Source: Chloroflexota bacterium
GTDB lineage: Bacteria; Chloroflexota; Anaerolineae; Anaerolineales; UBA11657
Assembly (NCBI GenBank): GCA_003670425.1
Contig: QWRL01000009.1
Span: 1 to 28,828 of the forward strand
DNA length: 28,828 bases
Direction of reading: 5' to 3'
A program made the translations under genes and the position numbers. Under the pieces are notes generated by a model. It saw only the letters and a program-made list of their open reading frames with translations, searched no databases and was not told where the DNA came from. Below, in pieces: positions 15,634-21,677 of the stretch; the stretch's first letter is position 1, and every line of letters begins with the position of its first letter.

Positions 15634-15680
15634 GTTTTGGTGCAGGCGTACACCCCGTTCGCTTCAGGAGATCGAATTTG

Positions 15681-15839
15681 ATGCCGAAACCATCTAACGA
15701 GCAGGGCCAAGGCCTTGTTGAATATGCGCTGATCTTGGTATTGGTGGCGGTGGTTGTTATCGTCATTTTGGCGCTGCTTGGCCCGGCAATCGGTGAGATG
15801 GTCTCAAGCATTATGGCTTCCATTCGCGGCGGCGGTTAG
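15681..15839 (+). CDS. Flp/Fap-type IVb prepilin, orphan
   Basis: This 52-residue protein is a small type IVb pilin. The short leader MPKPSNEQG precedes the prepilin peptidase motif Gly-x4-Glu-Tyr, seen as GQGLVEY (Gly9, Glu14, Tyr15); cleavage is expected after Gly9. One hydrophobic segment (about 16-37, ALILVLVAVVVIVILALLG) forms the pilus-core helix, with a short tail ending in RGGG. The ATG at 15681 is chosen because it follows CAGGAG by ten bases and gives a normal leader. The upstream in-frame ATG at 15588 lies before the promoter. No tad/rcp assembly genes are in the window, so export and polymerisation genes must be elsewhere, or the protein has another role. Confidence 0.85.
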   Translation: MPKPSNEQGQGLVEYALILVLVAVVVIVILALLGPAIGEMVSSIMASIRGGG

Positions 15840-15860
15840 CCGGTTTTGGTGATGCTGGCA

Positions 15861-15922
15861 CAGCCGGGCGGCCGGCTGCGTTAGTAGACGTGAATTCGCA
15901 AGCGGGCCCGCGGATGGCCCGC
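15861..15922 (+). terminator. Two GC-rich hairpins downstream of the pilin gene
   Basis: The first has a 7-bp stem CAGCCGG/CCGGCTG with loop GCGG (15861-15878). The second has a 7-bp stem GCGGGCC/GGCCCGC with a 7-base loop (15902-15922), followed by GTAAGTTT. Neither has a proper T-run. Together they could end or stabilise the short pilin mRNA. Confidence 0.35.
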
Positions 15923-15932
15923 GTAAGTTTCG

Positions 15933-16724
15933 GTGGCAGGCAGGTTAGCAAACAAAATTGCCGTGAGCCCGCTGCTTTCTTCCCCGTTTTCTGCGCGACA
16001 ATTTGCTGCGCGCACTGCCATCAACCTCGACGAAATTTTCTGGCACAGTGTTGACTTTCTCATTCCGCCGCGCTGCGTGGCATGCGGAGTTACGGGCCAC
16101 ACTTTTTGCGCCAGCTGTGCGGCGGCGGTGCAGCTGTGCCAGGCACCGCTTTGCGCCAAGTGCGGCTTGCCGCTGCAGCTGCCGGCCAGTGCAGACTGTG
16201 CTTTTTGCAGCCGGCATGATTTGAAAGTGGACCGGCTGCTTGCTGCGGGCTTTCACCGTGGCCCGCTGCAGCTGGCGATCCATGCGCTGAAATATCGCCG
16301 CAACCGGGCGCTGGCTGCGCAGCTGGGGAGCTTGATGGCTGCGGCCTGGCCCGCAGATGCGCCGGCTAATGCGCTGCTGGTGCCGGTGCCGCTGGCGCGC
16401 CAGCGGCGCAGCGCGCGCGGCTTTAACCAGGCAGAGGTGCTGGCGCGCCAGCTTGGCTGGCGATTGGGCCTGCATGTGGATGGCGCGGTTTTGCAGCGCA
16501 CGCGCGAGACGCGCACGCAAGTGGGCCTCGGCGCAGCGGCGCGCGGCGAGAACGTAGCGGGCGCATTCAGTGCCAGCGCGCGCCGATTGCGGGGACGCTG
16601 GCCGGTTTTGATTGATGATGTGTGCACTACCGGCGCTACGCTGTCCGAGTGCGCGATTGCATTGCGGGCAGCCGGCGCACCGCTGGTGTGGGCTTTTACC
16701 CTTGCGCGGGCAGCGCGCAGTTAA
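15933..16724 (+). CDS. comF: ComF-family phosphoribosyltransferase-like protein
   Basis: ComF proteins help move single-stranded DNA inward during natural transformation. The N-terminal part has a zinc-ribbon-like set of cysteines (CVACG, FCASC, LCAKCG, CAFC, about residues 48-92). The C-terminal part is a type I phosphoribosyltransferase fold with VPVPLARQRRSARGFNQAEVLA (the ComF signature region) and the PRPP loop VLIDDVCTTGATLSECA near residue 230. The length (263 residues with this start) is slightly long. No ATG precedes the zinc ribbon: GTG at 15933 is the longest option and GTG at 15963 a plausible alternative, with no Shine-Dalgarno site to decide. hpf follows after 38 bases, so the two are probably co-transcribed. 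No other competence genes are nearby. Confidence 0.88.
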   Translation: MAGRLANKIAVSPLLSSPFSARQFAARTAINLDEIFWHSVDFLIPPRCVACGVTGHTFCASCAAAVQLCQAPLCAKCGLPLQLPASADCAFCSRHDLKVDRLLAAGFHRGPLQLAIHALKYRRNRALAAQLGSLMAAAWPADAPANALLVPVPLARQRRSARGFNQAEVLARQLGWRLGLHVDGAVLQRTRETRTQVGLGAAARGENVAGAFSASARRLRGRWPVLIDDVCTTGATLSECAIALRAAGAPLVWAFTLARAARS

Positions 16725-16762
16725 CGTGATCCTCAAACCCATTTCAATTTTCGGAGGCACCA

Positions 16763-17338
16763 ATGACCATTCCAGTTAGCATCGAGTTGCATCATGTAAA
16801 AGTTGCCAAGCGCCTGCTCGAGTACATCGAGCGCAAGCTTTCCAAGCTTGACCACTTTCTTTCGGATATTGAGAGCGTCACGGTGGAGCTTTCCTTGCGG
16901 GCCGGCGTGCGCAGTTTGTCCGAGCGCAAGGTGGCCCAGATTACCGTGCATGCCCGCGGCACGCTGTTGCGCGCTGAGGAGACCTCGGATGATTTGCGCA
17001 CGGCGGTGGACCGCGCGATCGAAAAGGTTCACCGGCAGGTGGAGCACTACAAGGGCAAGCACACGGCGCGCCGCAGTGTGCGGGGCGGCCTGCTGCGCAT
17101 GTCCGCGCTCCTGGCCGAGGCGCCGGAGGTTGACAGTGATGACGAAGCTGCCGTGGACGATATCATGCGCCGCAAAAGTTTTAAGATCTCGCTAATGAGC
17201 GAGTATGAAGCAGTCGATCAAATGCTGCTGCTGGGGCATACCTTTTTTGTGTTTCTGCATGCTGATACCAGCCGCGTAAACGTGGTGTACCGGCGCAAGG
17301 GCGGCGGCTACGGATTGATCTTGCCTGAACTGGCGTAA
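16763..17338 (+). CDS. hpf: Long-form ribosome hibernation promoting factor
   Basis: Long HPF binds the 30S decoding region and joins two 70S ribosomes into inactive 100S dimers in stationary phase. Residues 1-105 form the RaiA/HPF ribosome-binding fold (SIELHHVKVAKRLLEYIERKLSKLDHF). After an acidic linker (about 115-135), residues 136-191 form the dimerisation domain with RRKSFKISLMSEYEAVDQM, LLGHTFFVFLHAD and NVVYRRKGGGYGLILPE. The length of 191 residues is typical of the long form. GGAGG at 16753-16757, five bases before the ATG, fixes the start. It follows comF by 38 bases and is itself followed by a 13-bp perfect inverted repeat. Confidence 0.95.
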   Translation: MTIPVSIELHHVKVAKRLLEYIERKLSKLDHFLSDIESVTVELSLRAGVRSLSERKVAQITVHARGTLLRAEETSDDLRTAVDRAIEKVHRQVEHYKGKHTARRSVRGGLLRMSALLAEAPEVDSDDEAAVDDIMRRKSFKISLMSEYEAVDQMLLLGHTFFVFLHADTSRVNVVYRRKGGGYGLILPELA

Positions 17339-17348
17339 GCCGGGAATT

Positions 17349-17388
17349 GGATTTCATCTGGCTGCGCAGTTGCACCCAGATGAAATCC
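17349..17388 (+). repeat. Perfect 13-bp inverted repeat between hpf and the next gene
   Basis: GGATTTCATCTGG (17349-17361) and CCAGATGAAATCC (17376-17388) are exact reverse complements separated by 14 bases. The RNA would form a 13-bp hairpin starting 11 bases after the hpf stop and ending 18 bases before the next likely start. No T-run follows (CGATTGATG), so it is not a standard intrinsic terminator. It could be a 3'-end stabiliser for hpf mRNA, a translational control element or a protein-binding operator. Confidence 0.8.
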
Positions 17389-17405
17389 CGATTGATGTTC
17401 AAGAA

Positions 17406-18569
17406 ATGACCGAACCGGTTGATGTGGTTGTAATGCTGGGCGCACTGGGCCCGGCGGCGGCGGAGCAATTGCTGCAGCGTGCGCGCTGGCTGGCCACGCT
17501 GCATACGCTGCAGCAGTTGGCGGACTGTGCGGATGTGGGGCGCATTGTGCTGGCCGCGCCGGCGGAACTGCAGCAGCTGTGGCTGGCAGATGCGCCCGCG
17601 CTTGGCCTGCTGCCGCGCGTTATCTGGGACAGCGATCCGGCAGCCGTGCCGTTTCATTTTGGGGAGCGGCTGGCCGCGCTTGTGGCGCAGCATCAGCTGA
17701 CGCGCCTGCTCTACGCTGGTGGTGGCAGCATGCCTTTGCTGGGGGCGGCGCGGCTGCGTGAACTTGCTGCTGAACTGCGCAGCAGCCGCACCGCGCTGGC
17801 GCTCACAAACAATTTGTACTCCAGCGACTGGCTGGGCTTGAGCGATGCGCGTGCGCTGGCAGCACTTAGCGCCCGCCTGCCGCGCGACAACATGCTCGGC
17901 TGGGTGCTGCAACAGGAGGCGGGCTTTGTGGTGCGGTCGGATGCAGCCAGCGCGGCCACGCGCTTGGACATTGATACGCCGGCGGACTTGCTGGCGCTGC
18001 GCTGGCATGCTGACACGCCGGCTGCGCTGCGCGCCTACCTGGCGGAAGCATTGCCGCCAGAGTTGGCTGCGCGCTGGCTTGAAGTGCAGCACGTGCTGGC
18101 GCGCGGTGCCAGCCACATCGCGCTGATCGGGCGGGTGTCTGCAGCGGTTTGGCAGCAGCTTGAAAGCCGCACGCAAATATGGGCACGCGTATTTGCAGAG
18201 GAACGCGGCATGACGGCCAGTGGCCGGGCGGCGGACGGGCGCGTGCGGTCTGTAATTGCCGACCACATAGAGCGCTTGGGTGCGGATGGATTCTTTGCGC
18301 AGCTGGGCGAGTGGGTGAATGCAGTGCTGTTTGATAACCGCGTGTATCTGGCGCACCATAAATGCTGGCCGCCGGCTGCGGACCGCTTCGCTGCGGACTT
18401 GGGTTGGGTGGATGCAGTGCGGGATGGGCGCTTGCGCGCGCTAACCGCGGCAGCGTTGGCGTGCCGCGCACCGGTGATCATGGGCGGCTATGGCGTTGTT
18501 AGCGGCGGGCTGTATGCAATGTTGGAAGGGCTGCCGCCGCAGCCGGCTGCATCAGCAGCGCAAAATTAA
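17406..18569 (+). CDS. Conserved-looking protein of unknown function; possible GT-A nucleotidyltransferase fold in N-terminal half
   Basis: I do not recognise this 387-residue protein. The first 215 residues hint at a MobA/CofC/IspD-like GT-A fold: a parallel-strand start (VDVVVMLGAL), LLYAGGGSMPLL near residue 100 where these enzymes keep an acidic metal site, ALTNNLYSSDW, and RLDIDTPADLLAL near 185, which resembles the D-x-D-T-P-x-D-L motif of that superfamily. The usual N-terminal glycine-rich nucleotide loop is missing. Residues about 230-375 form a second domain with RGMTASGRAADGRVRS, HIERLGADGFFAQLGEW, LAHHKCWPPAADRFAADLG and MGGYGVVSGGLYAML, none of which I can assign. The ATG at 17406 is preferred over TTG at 17370, which lies inside the upstream hairpin. 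It may be co-transcribed with hpf. Confidence 0.7.
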   Translation: MTEPVDVVVMLGALGPAAAEQLLQRARWLATLHTLQQLADCADVGRIVLAAPAELQQLWLADAPALGLLPRVIWDSDPAAVPFHFGERLAALVAQHQLTRLLYAGGGSMPLLGAARLRELAAELRSSRTALALTNNLYSSDWLGLSDARALAALSARLPRDNMLGWVLQQEAGFVVRSDAASAATRLDIDTPADLLALRWHADTPAALRAYLAEALPPELAARWLEVQHVLARGASHIALIGRVSAAVWQQLESRTQIWARVFAEERGMTASGRAADGRVRSVIADHIERLGADGFFAQLGEWVNAVLFDNRVYLAHHKCWPPAADRFAADLGWVDAVRDGRLRALTAAALACRAPVIMGGYGVVSGGLYAMLEGLPPQPAASAAQN

Positions 18570-18571
18570 TG

Positions 18572-18597
18572 GGCACGCCCGGTTGTGGGCGCGTGCC
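18572..18597 (-). terminator. Hairpin between convergent genes, likely terminator for the HNH gene
   Basis: GGCACGC (18572-18578) pairs with GCGTGCC (18591-18597), a 7-bp stem. Read on the minus strand it follows the HNH stop codon immediately and is followed by CATTAATTTTGC, which has a few T residues. It may also act on the plus-strand gene ending at 18569, but no T-run follows on that side. Confidence 0.4.
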
Positions 18598-19116
18598 TTA
18601 CCAGCCCTCAAGAAACGGCCGCCAGTCTTCAAACTCTTCCAGATAACGCCCGTATAAATACATTGCGGATGGCTGCGGCTCGCGTGCCACGCGCCGTAAG
18701 TTCATGTGCGCCTCGCGCGGCGTACGGCCGCCCTTGAGCCGGTTGCAAGCGGGGCAGGCTGCCACCACGTTCTCCCAAGTGTGCGCACCGCCGCGATGGC
18801 GCGGCAGCACGTGATCCAGCGTCAGGTTGCCGGAGCGGCGCCCGCAATACTGGCAGGTGTTATTGTCGCGCCGGAAAATTTCCCAACGGCTGAACTTTAC
18901 GGTTGGCCGCGGCCGGCGGATCATTTTTTCCAGGCGGATGATGGAGGGGCAGGCAATTTGCTGGCGGGCAGTGCTCACATAGCCGCGGCCGTTGGCCACC
19001 AGCTCGGCGCGCCCTTCCAGTACCAAGCCCAGCGCCCGCCGCAAGTGGCATACATTGAGGGGCGCAAAGTTGGCATTCAGCACCAGTACCGGAAGCTGCA
19101 TGATGTTGCCGGACAT
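18598..19116 (-). CDS. HNH-fold protein (HNH endonuclease family)
   Basis: This 172-residue protein starts with PVLVLNANFAPLNVCHLRRALGLVLEGRAELV, a conserved N-terminal block of a widespread group of stand-alone HNH proteins. A treble-clef HNH domain follows: Cys88/Cys91 (TCQYCG), Asp101-His102 (LTLDHVLPRHRGG), Asn117 (WENVVAAC) and Cys121/Cys124 (CPACN). The last His of the HNH triad is replaced by Asn (CNRLKGG), a common variant. The fold normally cuts or nicks DNA; the biological role of this family is unclear. No methyltransferase or toxin/antitoxin partner is adjacent, so it does not look like a restriction system. An in-frame ATG at 19101 (residue 6) is an alternative start that fits the weak promoter at 19128-19133 better. 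Confidence 0.85.
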   Translation of the reverse strand: MSGNIMQLPVLVLNANFAPLNVCHLRRALGLVLEGRAELVANGRGYVSTARQQIACPSIIRLEKMIRRPRPTVKFSRWEIFRRDNNTCQYCGRRSGNLTLDHVLPRHRGGAHTWENVVAACPACNRLKGGRTPREAHMNLRRVAREPQPSAMYLYGRYLEEFEDWRPFLEGW

Positions 19117-19127
19117 GTTGATTGGTT

Positions 19128-19133
19128 ATTTTA
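19128..19133 (-). promoter_or_regulatory. -10-like box (TAAAAT) for the HNH gene
   Basis: On the minus strand GATAAAATA lies in an A/T-rich patch between the glycosyltransferase gene and the HNH gene. Transcription would start near 19121, just five bases before the ATG at 19116, which favours either leaderless translation or the ATG at 19101. No good -35 box is seen. Confidence 0.3.
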
Positions 19134-19169
19134 TCATTGTGAAATTATTGCGCAGGCGGTGCGGTGTGC

Positions 19170-19904
19170 TTAGCTGTCGCGGCGCAAATTGCGGTAGCTG
19201 AGCCATTGGCTGTGGGCCATTAGTAGTGCGAGCAGCGCTCCGTGCAGGCCCATGCGCCAGCCCGCGAGCGTTATAAAGCGCCAATAAAACTGGCGCAGCG
19301 CCATTGTCAGCGGCTGGTGCGCACCGGCGCGCTGGCCGGCCTGCCGCATACCAGCCGCTTCAAGCTCCGCGTACACGCGCTGCTTGGCCACAAACTCCCG
19401 GACGGTGGCGTAGTTGAGGTGCACCAGCGGCTGCGCCAGCTGCGCACTTGTGCCGGTGATTTGTGCCAGCTCGTGCACCGGACGGCTGCTGTCGTAGCGC
19501 ACGCAGTGCGGGCGCAGCAGGCGCAGCTGGTAATCCGGGAACCAGCCGGCATGCAGCGTTAGCCGGCCAAGAATGTAATTGTGGCGCGGCACCCACCACG
19601 CTGCCCGATCCGTTTGCGCAATTGCGCTGCGCACTTCCTGTGCCAGCTGCGCCGGCACGCGCTCGTCGGCATCCACAAACAACACCCAATCGCTCTGCAC
19701 CGCGTCCAGCGCGGCATTGCGCTGCGCTGCGTAATCTTTGAACGCATGCTGCACCACGCGGGCACCGGCTGCAATTGCAATTTCAACTGTGCGATCGCTG
19801 CTGAACGAATCAAACACCAGCAGCGCATCTGCAAAGGCGAGGGATGCAAGGCACTCTGGCAGGTGCGCCTGCTCGTTAAGTGTCAGAACGATTGCGGTGA
19901 GCAT
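19170..19904 (-). CDS. Family 2 glycosyltransferase, WaaE/KdtX-like
   Basis: The 244-residue protein has the GT-A fold of family 2: LTAIVLTLNEQAHLPECLASL at the N-terminus, VFDSFSSDRTVEIAIAAGARVV, the QRNAALDAV donor-binding segment and the metal-binding SDWVLFVDADERV (Asp78-Ala-Asp80). PDYQLRLLRPHCVRYDSSRPVHE matches the acceptor-side block of the WaaE/KdtX-like subgroup, whose members add sugars to lipopolysaccharide core. In an organism without lipopolysaccharide it would serve another glycolipid or protein acceptor. A hydrophobic C-terminal stretch (about 215-235) may be membrane-associated. It lies upstream of the HNH gene (53-base gap). No sugar cluster surrounds it, so the substrate is unknown. 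Confidence 0.88.
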   Translation of the reverse strand: MLTAIVLTLNEQAHLPECLASLAFADALLVFDSFSSDRTVEIAIAAGARVVQHAFKDYAAQRNAALDAVQSDWVLFVDADERVPAQLAQEVRSAIAQTDRAAWWVPRHNYILGRLTLHAGWFPDYQLRLLRPHCVRYDSSRPVHELAQITGTSAQLAQPLVHLNYATVREFVAKQRVYAELEAAGMRQAGQRAGAHQPLTMALRQFYWRFITLAGWRMGLHGALLALLMAHSQWLSYRNLRRDS

Positions 19905-20145
19905 ACGCGAGGTTGCTGCGAGCTGTCGCCAATCCGCAGCATGTTTTTAGTTGCAGGTTTGCGCTGTGAGTGAGCCAGCGCGTTGAGGCCGACAACTTAT
20001 GCATGGCCGTTGGCGGCAGCCGTACGCTAGCAGCGCGGGGTGGCAAAGCAGTGGTGCATGGCAATGACTGCGCTGTATGTTGCGCAGTCCGCGCACGCAA
20101 CAGCGATGGGGTAGGCAGCAGTTTTCGGTTGTGCACCGTCCGTTG

Positions 20146-21402
20146 TCAGTTGCCCGGCACAATTGTCACAAAGAACGGATCAACGCGGTTGTTAACATTT
20201 GAAATCTCCACATCCTCGTGAATTAAGCCGGCCCAAAAGTAAAGCGGGTTGCGCTCGGGCACATCGGTAATCTGCACGCTGCTGGAAATGGTGACGCGCT
20301 GGCCGGGCATCAGGTAGTAGTAATCGCCAATTTTTGTAAGCTCTTCCGGCGTGCCCAGCGCCCAGCGCCACGGGTAGTCGCGAATGCAGGTGTCACAATC
20401 CAAGCCCACGCGCCAGGCGCCGGACTCTTCGAACCATCCGAGCGTGTTTGCATTTTCGTTTTGTTTATACGTGTAGCCGGGCGCGGGCCCGGTTGTGCGC
20501 AGTGGGGCGGTGCCGTAGTTTTCCACGGTCAGCGAAAAGTTGAGCGCATCACCCTGCACAATCGTTGCCGGCTTAAAGTCCACTGCAGCGTTCACAATTT
20601 CTGCGCGTGGCACACCGCCCAGCTCAATCGAAAGTTTTCCCTGTGCCCGCACGCGCTGCCCAAGTGCGTCTTGTGCCAGCGCCACAACGCTGTATGTTCC
20701 GTCTGGCGGCGGGTTCACACCGAGGTCAACACCGCCCTCATACTCAAAAGTGTGCAGGCCGGCAGCGCCGGGTGCAATTGTGCCTTCGCGCTCCGGGATC
20801 GGACGCGCCGCGCCTTGGTCATCAATCAAGCTCACATCCAATTTGGCGGGGGCAGCCAAGTAGGCGTTGATCCATACGCGGTCAGAAATTCCGTCGCGAT
20901 TTGGCGTGAACACCAACGGTGATACGGAGAAGCCGCGCACATCCGGCAGCGCGCTGGCCGGGCTCAGAATGCTGAGAGTGCCGCGGCGCTCGGAGTCACC
21001 GCCCGCTGCGGCTGCTGCCACAACCCAGGTGTAGTCGCCAGCCGGCAGCACGCGCGCCAGGATTTCCGCACTGATGGTTTCTCCCGCCAGCGCAAAGCCA
21101 TCCACGACGCCTGCGAAGAGCACGGTATGGCTGCCCGAGCTGCGCTGGCTGGCGCTGCGAAAGGTGTAGCGCGTGCCAGCCGGGTCGAGCAGGTAAATTG
21201 ACACGAGCGCGGGCCGCGCCAGTTCGTAGCGGATGCGCAAAACATCATCAAGGCCGTCGGCATCGGGCGTGAGGGTGGCGCTGCTGAATTCAGCGGAGCG
21301 CAGGGCAGCGCCGGCCGGCCGCAGCACCAGCCATACCGCCAGCAGCAGCCCGCCGCACACGGCAGCAGCTGCCAGCACAGTTGCAACATTTGATGGGCGC
21401 AT
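20146..21402 (-). CDS. Membrane-anchored protein with two FlgD-like Ig modules and a CARDB-like region
   Basis: The 418-residue product begins with an uncleaved-looking signal anchor (about 6-28, ending VWLVLRPAG). Two similar beta-sandwich modules follow: SSATLTPDADGLDDVLRIRYELARP (about 40-65) and SPLVFTPNRDGISDRVWINAYLAAP (about 160-185). Each opens with the Thr-Pro-x-x-Asp-Gly-x-x-Asp motif seen in FlgD-like/CHU_C-type Ig domains, which often binds calcium. Residues about 265-415 resemble a CARDB-like adhesion module (GDALNFSLTVENYGTAPL) with a Cys pair in GLDCDTCIRD. The protein is probably exported and held at the membrane outer face. Such modules are structural or scaffolding, and no enzymatic motif is seen. 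It is divergently transcribed from lon and has a strong promoter with an embedded palindrome. Confidence 0.75.
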   Translation of the reverse strand: MRPSNVATVLAAAAVCGGLLLAVWLVLRPAGAALRSAEFSSATLTPDADGLDDVLRIRYELARPALVSIYLLDPAGTRYTFRSASQRSSGSHTVLFAGVVDGFALAGETISAEILARVLPAGDYTWVVAAAAAGGDSERRGTLSILSPASALPDVRGFSVSPLVFTPNRDGISDRVWINAYLAAPAKLDVSLIDDQGAARPIPEREGTIAPGAAGLHTFEYEGGVDLGVNPPPDGTYSVVALAQDALGQRVRAQGKLSIELGGVPRAEIVNAAVDFKPATIVQGDALNFSLTVENYGTAPLRTTGPAPGYTYKQNENANTLGWFEESGAWRVGLDCDTCIRDYPWRWALGTPEELTKIGDYYYLMPGQRVTISSSVQITDVPERNPLYFWAGLIHEDVEISNVNNRVDPFFVTIVPGN

Positions 21403-21432
21403 TAAATTTTTTACCAGCCTGAGCCACGGCGC

Positions 21433-21461
21433 AGTTTACAGCACGCTGTATAACGCGTCAA
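21433..21461 (-). promoter_or_regulatory. Sigma-70 promoter for the Ig-like surface protein
   Basis: Read on the minus strand: TTGACG (21461-21456), a 17-base spacer and TAAACT (21438-21433), with TG directly before the -10 box. Transcription would start near 21426, giving a leader of about 24 bases before the ATG at 21402. This is one of the two best promoters in the window. Confidence 0.7.
21437..21450. promoter_or_regulatory. Operator-like palindrome in the promoter spacer
   Basis: TACAGC-AC-GCTGTA is a perfect 6+6 palindrome lying between the -35 and -10 boxes of the surface-protein promoter and touching the -10 box. A dimeric repressor bound here would block polymerase. The half-site matches no operator I can name with confidence. 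Confidence 0.45.
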
Positions 21462-21508
21462 TTTTAGGCAAATTTACGCCACCACCCGGCTGGGCTGCGC
21501 GTGCGTCG

Positions 21509-21538
21509 TTGTGGCACTTAGGCGCGGCGCAGTATAGA
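21509..21538 (+). promoter_or_regulatory. Probable promoter for lon
   Basis: TTGTGG (21509-21514), an 18-base spacer and TATAGA (21533-21538) direct transcription rightward from about 21545. The predicted leader to the ATG at 21678 is about 130 bases and contains the two hairpins at 21582-21618. Confidence 0.5.
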
Positions 21539-21581
21539 ATACGCGCAGCAACCGGATGACCGGATGCTTCGCGCGTGCAGC

Positions 21582-21618
21582 CGCCAGCGTTTGGCTGGCG
21601 TGCGGCAAACGCTGCCGC
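21582..21618 (+). promoter_or_regulatory. Structured lon leader with mutually exclusive hairpins
   Basis: Hairpin 1 pairs CGCCAGC with GCTGGCG around GTTTG (21582-21600). Hairpin 2 pairs GCGGCA with TGCCGC around AACGC (21602-21618). The segments CAGCGTTTG (21585-21593) and CAAACGCTG (21606-21614) are exact reverse complements, so a 9-bp alternative helix can form only by opening both hairpins. This geometry could act as a switch or thermosensor, but the frame is also open here (codons from an ATG at 21564), so it might be coding. Confidence 0.45.
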
Positions 21619-21677
21619 GCTTAACCCAATTCCGATCGAGGTGCCGATTGCGATCATTCCAACAACAAGACCAGGCC

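Noticed and set aside
15588..15680. Upstream ATG start for the Flp pilin
   Set aside because: It lies before the promoter at 15605-15633 and would add 31 residues unlike any prepilin leader. The ATG at 15681 has a Shine-Dalgarno site and a normal leader.
17370..17405. TTG start for the unknown gene after hpf
   Set aside because: It falls in the loop and arm of the 13-bp inverted repeat, with no Shine-Dalgarno site; the ATG at 17406 is simpler.
19905..20145. Small open frames on both strands in the 241-base gap between the glycosyltransferase and the surface protein
   Set aside because: None has a start signal, a recognisable motif or a promoter. I see no RNA gene in this stretch either.
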